This document shows, one piece after another, positions 53,001 through 60,952 of a stretch of DNA of 64,000 bases. The position numbers were made by a program, and so were the translations under genes. Location of the stretch: positions 62,001-126,000 of the forward strand of contig CBDCRK010000036.1 in NCBI GenBank assembly GCA_965220955.1, read 5' to 3'. The stretch is from CBDCRK01 sp965220955. GTDB taxonomy: Bacteria; Desulfobacterota; Binatia; Bin18; CBDCRK01. Positions within the stretch are counted from its first letter, which is position 1; each line of letters starts with the position of its first letter. The notes under the pieces are model-generated. The model was not told the DNA's origin, made no database searches, and was given only the letters and a program-made list of their open reading frames with translations.

Positions 53001-53531
53001 CTCATCAGGGTGATGCACCACCCGCATGCCGCGGCCACCACCTCCAGCCACTGCCTTGATCATCATCGCACCACCGTTGCCTAATGATGAGAGGAATTCT
53101 CGGGCCTGATCAAGACTTGTCGGACCCGATGTGCCTGACAGCACTGGCACTCCACAGCGCTCTGCCAACGCTCGCGCCTGTACTTTGTTGCCGAACAATT
53201 CGAGCGTCTCCGCTCGTGGACCTACAAAGGTGATTCCTTCCTCAGCACAGCGTCTGGCAAACCAAGCGTTCTCACTGAGAAAGCCGTATCCCGGGTGGAT
53301 GGCGTCGCACCCAGTTTCCCTGGCTACGGCCAGGATATGCTCGCCGTCGAGGTAGGCGGCAACACCCGTGCCGCGCAGAGGGCGAGCCTCATCCGCCTTT
53401 CGCGTGTGGAGTGAGAGGGTATCGTCCTCGGAGAAGACGGTCACTGTCCGCATGCCCAGCTCGGCGGCAGCGCGCATAATACGTATAGCGATCTCACCCC
53501 GGTTGGCAATCAGAAGACTCGTCAGACTCAT
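50076..53531 (-). CDS. Biotin carboxylase-BCCP-carboxyltransferase fusion (acyl-CoA carboxylase)
   Basis: A single 1151-residue polypeptide with all three functions of an acetyl/propionyl-CoA-type carboxylase. Residues ~1-470 are biotin carboxylase (ATP-grasp MIKAVAGGGGRGMRVV near 157-172, IEANPRLQVEHTVTEEV near 302-317). Residues ~540-615 are the biotinyl domain with Lys580 in VMEAMKMEH. Residues ~640-1130 are carboxyltransferase (SPAGLDVMAFHLWGRLSGLV; LCDTPGNMVGPE). Acyl substrate is not decidable by eye. The gene looks richer in GC than its neighbours, so acquisition by transfer is possible. Confidence 0.92.
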   Translation of the reverse strand: MSLTSLLIANRGEIAIRIMRAAAELGMRTVTVFSEDDTLSLHTRKADEARPLRGTGVAAYLDGEHILAVARETGCDAIHPGYGFLSENAWFARRCAEEGITFVGPRAETLELFGNKVQARALAERCGVPVLSGTSGPTSLDQAREFLSSLGNGGAMMIKAVAGGGGRGMRVVHHPDEVKEAYTRCQSEALQAFGNGDVYVEQLIPRARHIEVQVIGDRSGIVSHLWERECSIQRRHQKLVEIAPCPGLPPNLRARLIAAAVRLAQAVGYDNVGTFEFLVDATATVDATTISEANGEAAYAFIEANPRLQVEHTVTEEVTGVDLVQLQLQLAGGRSLTELGLQQAKVPEPRGFAMQVRINMETMQADGTARPAGGTLTAFEAPSGPGVRTDSFGYVGYRTSPRFDSLLAKLIGHTTSAEFANVVTRTYRALCEFKVDGVPTNIPFLQSLLQHPEFVASRVYTRFVEDHIAELVTSENNTHQRLFFDQADRANGAAAPALAGAKIDASDPLAVLDHGKSGSSVPATQTPPDSSVSARTYDIVGPKNTVAIEAPMQGTIVSLDVREGDLVRRGQQFLVMEAMKMEHVIQAEISGVVQRLTVAEGDTVYEGHPLAFIEEIEVDVSGTEDQEQIDLDYIRPDLAEVIERHKIGLDAARPNAVARRRKTGQRTTRENITDLCDPDTFIEYGPMVIAAQRQRRSLDDLIKNTPADGMVAGIGSVNGDLFDEARARCVVMSYDYTVLAGTQGFKNHYKKDRMFELAEKWRLPVVFFAEGGGGRPGDTDWSSPAGLDVMAFHLWGRLSGLVPLVGITSGRCFAGNAVILGCCDVIIATEGSNIGMGGPAMIEGGGLGIFRPEEVGPMDVQVPNGVVDIPVADEAEAVRIAKQYLSYFQGPITDWECADQRLLRGIVPENRLRVYNVREVIETLADIGSVLEIRRHFGLGMVTAFIRIEGRPIGVIANNPRHLGGAIDSDAADKATRFMQLCDAFDIPVLMLCDTPGNMVGPEVEKAALVRHCCRMFVTGSSLTVPFFTIVLRKSYGLGAQGMAGGSFKAPFFAVSWPTGEFGGMGLEGAVKLGFRKELAALENPAERKALYDRLVGKMYENGKALSTATYFEIDDVIDPAASRHWIVSALRSTPPPAPRTGKKRPCVDTW

Positions 53532-53606
53532 AAGACCTGTGCTTTCTGGAAGGAATTGTAATGTCTGTTTCGGGTAGGGTAGCTATTTGAGGGGGGAACT
53601 CAATTG

Positions 53607-55031
53607 TTAGAGGATATACCGCGATAGATCTTCGTCTTTCACAATCTCGTCAAGTTTGTCCTTGACATATGGGGCGTCGACCATCACCTCACGACCATCC
53701 ATCTCCGGCGCGTCAAACGAGATGTCCTCTAAAATCCGCTCCACCACAGTGTGAAGGCGGCGGGCACCAATGTGCTCAGTACGTTCATTTACCAAGGCAG
53801 CAATACGAGCGATCTCTTCCACCGCATCCTGGCCAAAGGTGAGGCTCACTCCCTCCGTATCCATAAGCTCGACATACTGGGTGAGTAATGCGTTTTGAGG
53901 CTCGGTAAGGATACGCACAAAGTCTTCACGGGTAAGGGGATCGAGTTCCACACGAATGGGAAAGCGGCCCTGGAACTCGGGAATCAGATCCGAGGGTTTG
54001 GCGTTATGAAAAGCGCCAGAGGCAATAAAGAGAATATGGTCGGTTTTGACCATGCCATATTTGGTATTGATCGTGCTTCCTTCAACAATAGGCAGCAGAT
54101 CTCGCTGCACTCCTTCGCGGGACACATCCGGACCCTGACTCGGCCCACGGCCAGCAATCTTATCAATCTCGTCAACAAAGATAATGCCAGCCTGTTCTAC
54201 TCGGCCGAGCGCCTCGCGCACCACAGCCTCCATATCCACTAGCTTGTCGATCTCCTCCTGAACGAGCAGATCCAAGGCCTCAGGCACCTTCATCCGCCGC
54301 TTTTTTGTTTGCTTCGGCATCAGGTTGCTGAACATCTCTTTGAAGTGCATCTCCATCCCTTCCAACCCTTGAGGGGCCAATACCTCAACAAAGGGCATGG
54401 CAGATTTGGTAACTTCCAGTTCCACATAGCGGTCGTCAAGCTTCCCCTCGCGCAGCAACTTGCGAATCTTCTCCCTGGTGTTTCGGCCGCCGGGTTCAGT
54501 AGTGGAGACCTCAGACGTCTCTTCTTCATCAGCAGTCCCGCGCCGTTCCGCCTTACGTACTGGCGGGAAAAGAAGATCAAGGAGGTGCTCCTCGGCTAGA
54601 TCCTGCGCCTTCGGTTGGATGCGGACCTTTTCCTCCTGCTTGACCATATTCACTGCAAGATCGGCTAGATCCCGCACCATCGATTCCACATCCCGCCCCA
54701 CATAGCCTACCTCAGTAAACTTTGAGGCCTCGACCTTACAGAATGGGGCCTGAGCAAGCCGGGCCAAGCGGCGGGCAATCTCAGTCTTGCCCACACCGGT
54801 AGGGCCAATCATAAGAATGTTCTTGGGCGCAATCTCGTCTCGTAGTTCTTCCGGTACCTGTTGACGCCGCCAGCGGTTACGTAGAGCGATTGCCACTGCC
54901 CGCTTGGCCTTGCGCTGGCCAATAATGTAGCGGTCAAGCTCAGAAACAATTTCCCGTGGGGTCATGGGGTGCAGCTGGGATCGGGTGGTATTCTCCACCA
55001 GTGGCAAGGCTTGGTCAGCAACTTTCGCCAT
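53607..55031 (-). CDS. hslU: HslU, ATPase of the HslUV protease
   Basis: 474-residue AAA+ unfoldase. N terminus TPREIVSELDRYIIGQRKAK, Walker A GPTGVGKTEIARRLA, pore motif EVGYVGRDV, Walker B GIIFVDEIDKIA, and the C terminus EDLSRYIL that inserts into HslV. The I-domain (~110-245) has a slightly long acidic insert. It begins three bases after the hslV stop. Confidence 0.97.
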   Translation of the reverse strand: MAKVADQALPLVENTTRSQLHPMTPREIVSELDRYIIGQRKAKRAVAIALRNRWRRQQVPEELRDEIAPKNILMIGPTGVGKTEIARRLARLAQAPFCKVEASKFTEVGYVGRDVESMVRDLADLAVNMVKQEEKVRIQPKAQDLAEEHLLDLLFPPVRKAERRGTADEEETSEVSTTEPGGRNTREKIRKLLREGKLDDRYVELEVTKSAMPFVEVLAPQGLEGMEMHFKEMFSNLMPKQTKKRRMKVPEALDLLVQEEIDKLVDMEAVVREALGRVEQAGIIFVDEIDKIAGRGPSQGPDVSREGVQRDLLPIVEGSTINTKYGMVKTDHILFIASGAFHNAKPSDLIPEFQGRFPIRVELDPLTREDFVRILTEPQNALLTQYVELMDTEGVSLTFGQDAVEEIARIAALVNERTEHIGARRLHTVVERILEDISFDAPEMDGREVMVDAPYVKDKLDEIVKDEDLSRYIL

Positions 55032-55033
55032 AA

Positions 55034-55573
55034 TTACAGCTCCTCCACAACAATCTGCTCATTGGTGTACACGCAAATGGCAGCGGCAGTACGCATGGCC
55101 TCCTCGGCAATAGTGCAGGCATCCAGGTCTGTGTGCTTGGCCAGGGCACGGGCTGCGGCTAGCGCATAGTTGCCCCCTGAGCCAATAGCAATAATACCGT
55201 CGTCAGGTTCCATGACATCCCCGCCACCGGAGATGAGCAGTGTGGACTCTTCGTCTACTACTACCAGGAGGGCTTCCAGGCGACGCAGAATTCGGTCAGT
55301 GCGCCAATCTTTAGCCAGTTCTACCGCCGCACGACGCAAATGACCACTGTACTCTTCCAGTTTCTTTTCAAACTTATCACACAAAGTCATGGCATCAGCA
55401 GTACCGCCAGAAAAGCCAGCCAGAACCTTGCCTCGATAAAGGCGACGGACCTTACGGGCATTATGTTTAACCACTGCTGCGCCCAGGCTTACCTGGCCGT
55501 CCCCTGCCATCGCCACTTTGTCCTGGTGGCGGACTGCAATAATAGTAGTGCCGTGCATTGTTTCCCGCGCCAT
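55034..55573 (-). CDS. hslV: HslV, peptidase of the HslUV protease
   Basis: 179 residues. The catalytic Thr follows MHG in GTTIIAVRHQDKVAMAGDGQVSLG; the short propeptide before it may be removed. Lys and GSGGNYALAAARAL typical of proteasome beta-like subunits. It lies 12 bases after xerC, the usual xerC-hslV-hslU order. Confidence 0.97.
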   Translation of the reverse strand: MARETMHGTTIIAVRHQDKVAMAGDGQVSLGAAVVKHNARKVRRLYRGKVLAGFSGGTADAMTLCDKFEKKLEEYSGHLRRAAVELAKDWRTDRILRRLEALLVVVDEESTLLISGGGDVMEPDDGIIAIGSGGNYALAAARALAKHTDLDACTIAEEAMRTAAAICVYTNEQIVVEEL

Positions 55574-55585
55574 TGGTCAATATGT

Positions 55586-56518
55586 TTATGCCCGCGGATG
55601 AGCCTTATCGTACACCTGCATCAGGTGGTCAAGGCTAACGTGGGTATATTTTTGGGTAGTGGAAAGACTAGCGTGACCCAAAAGCTCCTGAATAGCCCGT
55701 AGGTCAGCTCCGGCATCAAGAAGGTGCGTGGCAAAGCTGTGACGCAAAGAGTGGGGACTAGCCCTGAGCAGTATACCGCTCTGTTGCACATATTTACCAA
55801 CTAACCGGGCCACACTACGGGCGCTAAGGCGCCCACCACGACCATTCAGAAATACTGCTTTCTGTTCTCCGCCTACCGTTTTCTGTTTTCCCTTGACGAG
55901 TTTTTGTATACATCCCCGGTAGCGCTGCAAGGCTTCTAACGCCCTTTTACCAATGGGGACAATGCGTTCCTTGTTCCCTTTTCCCTTTACCCGGATGACC
56001 TCAAGCGTGGTGTCAATATTCTCCCAGTTTAGCCCCACCAACTCACTTACTCGCAGGCCGCAAGAGTAAAGCACTTCCAGGAAAGCCTGATCTCGTAGGC
56101 TAGAGGCAGTGTCCTTAGTCGGAGCGTCGAGCAAACGAAAAGTGTCATCCACCGGCAGGTAAATAGGAAGGGGTTTCTCCTTCTTAGGAGTAGCAATGCC
56201 CAGGCTGGGGTCTTTTTCCAGTATCCCCTCACGGATGAGGTAACGGAAGAATCCTTTGACGGCGGAAAGCTTGCGACCAATTGAACTCTTGCGGTTGTGT
56301 TGACGCAGATGGGCAAGGAACGCCCGAATAGTATGATAAGTGATCCCTTCTACCACCACTTCCGTATTGTCTGGACTTCCCTGCTGGGCAAGAACAAAGG
56401 CCTCAAACTGGGCAAGATCACTAAGATAGTTACGCAAGGTATGAGGGGAAACATTGCGCTCGATCTGCAGAAATCGAGTATAACGATCAATGAGAAAAGA
56501 AAGCGCAGGTGCTGCCAT
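55586..56518 (-). CDS. xerC: Tyrosine recombinase XerC
   Basis: 310 residues, N-terminal SAM-like domain then catalytic domain. Active-site residues: Arg in SCGLRVSELVGLNW, Lys in VKGKGNKERIVP, HSLRHSFATHLL, and GHASLSTTQKYTHV with the Tyr nucleophile. Its position directly before hslVU supports a housekeeping role in chromosome dimer resolution rather than an integrase of a mobile element. Confidence 0.93.
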   Translation of the reverse strand: MAAPALSFLIDRYTRFLQIERNVSPHTLRNYLSDLAQFEAFVLAQQGSPDNTEVVVEGITYHTIRAFLAHLRQHNRKSSIGRKLSAVKGFFRYLIREGILEKDPSLGIATPKKEKPLPIYLPVDDTFRLLDAPTKDTASSLRDQAFLEVLYSCGLRVSELVGLNWENIDTTLEVIRVKGKGNKERIVPIGKRALEALQRYRGCIQKLVKGKQKTVGGEQKAVFLNGRGGRLSARSVARLVGKYVQQSGILLRASPHSLRHSFATHLLDAGADLRAIQELLGHASLSTTQKYTHVSLDHLMQVYDKAHPRA

Positions 56519-56652
56519 ATGCTTGCCGTAAGAGTTAAAACCATGGTATCAGTAAGCACCTGTCTCCGCAAGGATTGGTATTATTGCTCCTTGCTTGTCC
56601 CGGAGACAGGGCCCCGGTGGAGGCCTAAGAGCCCTGAGCTTAAGGAAAAACC

Positions 56653-56940
56653 ATGTATCTCTGTCACGCCTGCAGAAAAGAGGTTGTGTTTAAAGATCGA
56701 GTCGGTCGTGGAGATACCTGTCCCCACTGTGAAGCAGAGCTTCGCTGTTGTTTAAATTGCAGTTTTTACGATCTCCACTATGCCAACGCCTGTCGTGAGC
56801 CGCATGCCGACCTGGTAGAAGAAAAGGATAGGGCCAACTATTGCGAGTATTTCTCGTTTAACCCAGAGGTAAAGAAACAGGAAAGGGCACGGCAGAGCGC
56901 CCGGACGGAACTTGAGGCCCTATTTAAGAAGAAAAAGTGA
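56653..56940 (+). CDS. Small cysteine-rich zinc-ribbon protein
   Basis: 95 residues with four CxxC-type or isolated Cys pairs (CHACRKE, CPHCEAEL, CCLNCSFYD, then ACREP and YCEYFSF), followed by a charged helical tail ending in a lysine run. AAGGAAAAACC precedes the ATG. Function unknown; a conserved zinc-binding protein of this size occurs in delta-proteobacterial-type genomes. It overlaps the next gene by four bases. Confidence 0.75.
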   Translation: MYLCHACRKEVVFKDRVGRGDTCPHCEAELRCCLNCSFYDLHYANACREPHADLVEEKDRANYCEYFSFNPEVKKQERARQSARTELEALFKKKK

Positions 56941-57365
56941 CCCGCACAGCACGGAATCTCAATATCAGTGCCGCTGCTGTAGTCCTGACTGTAGCTGTTT
57001 GCCTGCTCTTTGCCTGCCGACCTGACACACAAACTGCCCGGGGTACGGCTGAGCGTTTCCTTGATACTCACTATATCGAAATCAACCTGCCGGCATCCAA
57101 AGCATATTGCACCGGTCTGGCCCTTCATAAGGTGGAGGAAGAGATCAGCCTCACTCAGGGGCAAGTGATTGATGAAACAACCCGTAAGCCTTCGATTGGC
57201 TATCGGCTTCTAGAAGAGAAAAGCAGAGGCCAGAGGCGCGCCTCTTTTTTTTACGAAGCTACTATTAGAGTACCTGGGGCGGGAAAATTTAAGAAAAAAT
57301 GGTTTCTTACTCTGCGCAGAACAGAAGGGGTATGGAAAGTATCAAACTATAGTGAGTCTGATTAG
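56937..57365 (+). CDS. Small lipoprotein-like protein of unknown function
   Basis: 142 residues starting at GTG (GTGA overlap with the previous stop). A hydrophobic leader (SAAAVVLTVAVCLLFAC) ends in a lipobox-like LLFAC. The mature part has ERFLDTHYIEINLPASKAYC and a C-terminal strand pattern as in NTF2-like or DUF4878-type domains. No catalytic residues stand out. Confidence 0.7.
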   Translation: MTRTARNLNISAAAVVLTVAVCLLFACRPDTQTARGTAERFLDTHYIEINLPASKAYCTGLALHKVEEEISLTQGQVIDETTRKPSIGYRLLEEKSRGQRRASFFYEATIRVPGAGKFKKKWFLTLRRTEGVWKVSNYSESD

Positions 57366-57397
57366 AAGGTCTCTCAGTACCTTCATCCCTCCTCTCA

Positions 57398-58129
57398 ATG
57401 CACCTCAAACTCACCATCGAATACGACGGCACCCACTACTACGGCTGGCAGCTGCAGAACCACAAACCCACAATCCAGGGCACTCTGGAAGCAGCGCTTG
57501 TTCGCCTTCTAGGAGAACCGGTACGTCTTCGGGTAGCAGGCAGAACGGATACCGGCGTGCATGCTTTGGGGCAGGTAGCATGCGTACACACAAGCAAGGC
57601 AGTAGACCTTTACGCTTTTCAGAAAGGGCTTAATGCGCTTACTCCGCCCGACATTGTGGTCAGGAAGATCGAAGCTATGCCTGAAGATTTCAATCCCCGT
57701 CATAATGCCAGGAGCCGTGTTTATCTCTACCGCATATGGAACCACCCTTGGCCGTCAGCCTTCTGGGGACCCTACTCCTGGCATATGGCCTTTCCCCTTG
57801 ACCTTGCAGGAATGGAGAAAGCCACCGCTCACCTTGTTGGTACCCACGATTTCTCTTCCTTTCAGGCGACGGGCTCTGATGCTCGCCACCCTATACGCAC
57901 GGTGCTGGAAAACTTCTGGCGCAGAGAGGACGGGTTTCTGATCTACACCATCGAAGCCCATGCTTTCCTCCGCCACATGGTACGAAACATTGTGGGGACT
58001 CTAGTCGAGGTAGGAAGAGGGGCCATGAGCGTGGAAAGGTTCTTGGAGGTCTTCCATGCCCATGACCGAACCCTGGCCGGCCCCAATGCTCCGGCCCAAG
58101 GGCTTTTTCTGGTTGAGGTGAAATACTAA
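57398..58129 (+). CDS. truA: tRNA pseudouridine(38-40) synthase TruA
   Basis: 243 residues. Catalytic Asp in AGRTDTGVHALGQV. EYDGTHYYGWQLQ, YRIWNHPWPSAF, GTHDFSSFQATG and HAFLRHMVRNIVGTLVEVGRG are the other family motifs. RBS is not obvious. Confidence 0.96.
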   Translation: MHLKLTIEYDGTHYYGWQLQNHKPTIQGTLEAALVRLLGEPVRLRVAGRTDTGVHALGQVACVHTSKAVDLYAFQKGLNALTPPDIVVRKIEAMPEDFNPRHNARSRVYLYRIWNHPWPSAFWGPYSWHMAFPLDLAGMEKATAHLVGTHDFSSFQATGSDARHPIRTVLENFWRREDGFLIYTIEAHAFLRHMVRNIVGTLVEVGRGAMSVERFLEVFHAHDRTLAGPNAPAQGLFLVEVKY

Positions 58130-58214
58130 AGTTAGAAGGCCACGGCTTTGGTAAGGAGGCATTGCCACCAGCTTTTATTCTCAAATAATCTAGTCAATAG
58201 GAGGAGGACTGCCC

Positions 58215-58772
58215 ATGCATCCCTCTGCTGCGCTCAGCCCCACGACCACGGATGATGAGCTGAGCTGGTATGTGGAGGCGTTTAACCGTGAGGTGCGAGG
58301 GGTGGAGAGCGAAATCTGGGCCCATACCTGCTGGGGCAATCCTGCCCAGCAGCCCTGTTACTGGGAGCTACCGAGCTATGAGCGCTCGATTCCTTACCTG
58401 CTCAGTCTTGAGGCGGATGTAATTACCTTCGAGTGTGCCAGCACCGGGGGGAAAGACCTGCCGCTCATTGGCCAGCACAAGACCGATAAGAAGATAGGGA
58501 TTGGGGTAGTGAGTCACACCAACACAGCCGTGGAGCCACCCGAGGTAGTAGCCAATCTTATTCGCAAAGCCCTAGAGTACATCCCGCTTGAACGCTTGAT
58601 CATCACAACCGACTGCGGGTTTGGCCGAGAAGGGATCTCGCGGCGGATTGCCTATTACAAGTGTGTGTCTCTGGTGCTAGGGACGAATATAGTGAGGAGG
58701 GAGCTAGGACTGCCGGAAGTGGAGGTACGGGCTGCAGACCCGAGGTGGGCGTTTGCAGAGGTTGGAGAATAA
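58215..58772 (+). CDS. MetE-like (cobalamin-independent methionine synthase C-terminal) protein, N-terminally truncated
   Basis: 185 residues that match only the C-terminal part of MetE/UROD-barrel proteins: HTCWGN, an aligned stretch with FECASTGGKD, GIGVVSHTNTAVEPPEVVANLI and the zinc-site-like LIITTDCGFGREGISRRIAYYK. A full protein of this subgroup is about twice as long, and only 85 bases separate this from truA. GGAGGAGG lies seven bases before the ATG, so the shortened product is probably translated. It may be a remnant of an internal deletion. Confidence 0.75.
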   Translation: MHPSAALSPTTTDDELSWYVEAFNREVRGVESEIWAHTCWGNPAQQPCYWELPSYERSIPYLLSLEADVITFECASTGGKDLPLIGQHKTDKKIGIGVVSHTNTAVEPPEVVANLIRKALEYIPLERLIITTDCGFGREGISRRIAYYKCVSLVLGTNIVRRELGLPEVEVRAADPRWAFAEVGE

Positions 58773-58841
58773 AGAGCTGAGATAGTTGCTAAGTGCCAAC
58801 TTTTTGCTTTTCCTTCAGACAAAACCTGGAAAAGGATCGGT

Positions 58842-59096
58842 TTAGTGACGATTACGGCGGCGGAAGTAAACGACCATGCCGAGTAGACTAATCAGAAGCC
58901 AGAAAAACTCGATCATGAAGGCTGAGAGGTTGAACTCAAAGAGTAACGATACCATCACCAACGCCGCGCCCAGAGCGTTGAGCAAGGAGTAGGACAGTTG
59001 CTGGCTTGGCAGCCTGCCAAGCTGCAGTAGAAGATAGGTGACAATGATCAACAATACCCCAAGGTTACCTACAACGTCATGCCAGCTGTAATCCAT
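58842..59096 (-). CDS. CBU_0592-type small membrane protein
   Basis: 84 residues from ATG 59096, with GAGAGAGGACGATT upstream; the frame extends to 59129 without support. Three hydrophobic segments (VVGNLGVLLIIVTYLLLQLG, LNALGAALVMVSLLFEF, MIEFFWLLISLLGMVVYF) and a basic C terminus RRRNRH. The pattern fits the CBU_0592 family, whose function is unknown. Confidence 0.75.
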   Translation of the reverse strand: MDYSWHDVVGNLGVLLIIVTYLLLQLGRLPSQQLSYSLLNALGAALVMVSLLFEFNLSAFMIEFFWLLISLLGMVVYFRRRNRH

Positions 59097-59343
59097 AATC
59101 GTCCTCTCTCCGATGCATTGCCAACTCAAGAATGGGTCTGCTCAGAGTTGACGGGCACCTAACACGGACAGCCATAACCCAGCCCACTACAGCTTAGCCA
59201 CCCGAAGTTTCTATAAAACGACTCAACGGCCAAGATAACTCAATTGACAGTATTTTCGCCTCGTGCCAGTATGAACCAATATTCAAATAATAGAGCAGCT
59301 TTCTTTTTTTTCTATTTGTCCTCATTTTAGAGATAAGGAAAGG

Positions 59344-60045
59344 ATGTCTACTACAGCAAGCATCAACCGGCTTTCCCGCCGCGAACGCGAGTTAAACCTG
59401 CGCAGAGAAATTGTCCTTGAGGCGGCCGAGGAAGTATTTGCCGCCAAAGGGTACTATGAAGCCGCGGTGGAGGAAATTGCCAGCCGGGCCGAGGTCTCTG
59501 TTGGCACCTTCTATAACCTTTTTACCAGCAAAGAGGCTCTTTACCTTACCCTTATTGAGCAAAGGGTAGACGGCTTTATGCAGCACGTGAAGCGCTGCGT
59601 CGAGACGGAAAGGTCTGCCCCAGAAAAGTTAGACCGCTTGCTTGCGGGGATGTTTGAGTATGTGGACCAAAGTCAAGCCTTTTTTCGTCTTTATGTGATG
59701 ACCACTCATGGCCTGCCCTGGCATGTCAATTCCAGCATGGGAGAGGTACTCTTTGCTAGATATAGGGAGCTACTTAGCTATGTAACGGAACTCTGTCAGC
59801 AGGGGCAAGAAGAGGGCGTGTTTCATACATTGGCCCCTTCCTCTCTAGCCTTGGCTATTTTGGGCGTGGTCAACGCCTTTATGACCAACTGGGTGATGGG
59901 AGCCAAGAAAAAGCCCTTGTTGCACTCCCTGACAGAGGTTCGTTCCCATGTTCGTTGTCTCGCCCAGGGAGAAGAAATATCTGTTGCCAAGACCAGAGTA
60001 GAACGCCGGCAAGCAAACCTTCCAGAGGAAGAAACCCTACAGTAA
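59344..60045 (+). CDS. TetR-family transcriptional regulator
   Basis: 233 residues. N-terminal helix-turn-helix (ILVEAAEEVFAAKGYYEAAV-type region, then EIASRAEVSVGTFYNLFTSK, ~25-65) and a helical ligand domain with FFRLYVMTTHGLPW. Ligand unknown. It lies just before the DegV and LLM genes on the same strand and may control them. AAGGAAAGG abuts the ATG. Confidence 0.88.
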   Translation: MSTTASINRLSRRERELNLRREIVLEAAEEVFAAKGYYEAAVEEIASRAEVSVGTFYNLFTSKEALYLTLIEQRVDGFMQHVKRCVETERSAPEKLDRLLAGMFEYVDQSQAFFRLYVMTTHGLPWHVNSSMGEVLFARYRELLSYVTELCQQGQEEGVFHTLAPSSLALAILGVVNAFMTNWVMGAKKKPLLHSLTEVRSHVRCLAQGEEISVAKTRVERRQANLPEEETLQ

Positions 60046-60072
60046 AGAACTTTTCATCGAAAGAGGTTCATC

Positions 60073-60936
60073 ATGAGTCAACTAGTAGCCATTGCCAGCG
60101 ACTCCAGCATCGATCTACCGCAGGACGAAGCAACCCGTCGTGGCATCGCCATTGCCCCGATCCAGATCGCGTTCAGCCACGAGTATTTCCGTGATAATGT
60201 TCTGCCGCGCGCCGAGTTTTATCAACGGCTCAAACAAGAACCATACCTGCCAACCATTGCCGCCCCTATGGCAACAGATTTTGTTGCCGCCTATCACGAG
60301 TCCGCCAAGCGTGGCAAGAAAATTCTCTGCCTGATTAATCCGTTTGAGTCCTGTTCGACTTATACCGCCGCCTACTCCGCAACCCTGTCAGTCAAGAAAG
60401 AAGGTAACCTTGCGGTCGAGGTCATGAACACCGGGCGGGCGCTGACCGGGCTGGGTGCCACATGCATTGCCGCTAGTGAGCTGGCAGCGCGTGGTGCGAG
60501 TATAGAAGAGGTCATCAACGCCATTGAAGAGGTCGCGGATCAAATTGATTCCTTCTATGCCCCGGCCACGGCGCAGTACCTGCAGCTCGATGGCCGGATT
60601 TCATTGTATGAGATGGAGGTAGGAAGCCTTGAGGGCATGCTGCCGTTGATTCGGGTGTGGGGTCGGGTCGCCGTTATCGACAAATATCCTACCCAGGCTG
60701 AGAACATTGCCCGGATGCTCGTCCGGGCAGAGGAAGAACTGGACGGCCGCGAGGCAATTGTTCTAGTTACGCACGCCGACAATCATGCCGGGGCTGAGGA
60801 ACTGGCGGCACGCGTACGTAAGCAGCTTCAGTGTAAAGAACTGATCATTACTGAACTCGGCCCCTCCGCAGGGGCCTATTGTGGCTCTGGAACCGTGGGG
60901 CTGGGGTTTTGCCCCAACCTAGTCAAACTCAACTAA
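60073..60936 (+). CDS. DegV-family fatty-acid-binding protein
   Basis: 287 residues. N-terminal ASDSSIDLPQDEA and IAPIQIAFSHEYFRDNV, plus a GxS-type lipid pocket region (AAPMATDFVAAYHES, LINPFESCSTYTAA) and C-terminal ELGPSAGAYCGSGTVGLGF are typical of DegV proteins, which hand fatty acids to FakA-type kinases. No FakA is nearby. AGAGG before the ATG. Confidence 0.85.
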   Translation: MSQLVAIASDSSIDLPQDEATRRGIAIAPIQIAFSHEYFRDNVLPRAEFYQRLKQEPYLPTIAAPMATDFVAAYHESAKRGKKILCLINPFESCSTYTAAYSATLSVKKEGNLAVEVMNTGRALTGLGATCIAASELAARGASIEEVINAIEEVADQIDSFYAPATAQYLQLDGRISLYEMEVGSLEGMLPLIRVWGRVAVIDKYPTQAENIARMLVRAEEELDGREAIVLVTHADNHAGAEELAARVRKQLQCKELIITELGPSAGAYCGSGTVGLGFCPNLVKLN

Positions 60937-60952
60937 GGGAAGGGAGGGTCTT

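Noticed and set aside
55586..56518. Tyrosine recombinase as marker of a mobile element or integron
   Set aside because: It sits in the standard xerC-hslV-hslU order with housekeeping neighbours; no attachment sites or cargo.
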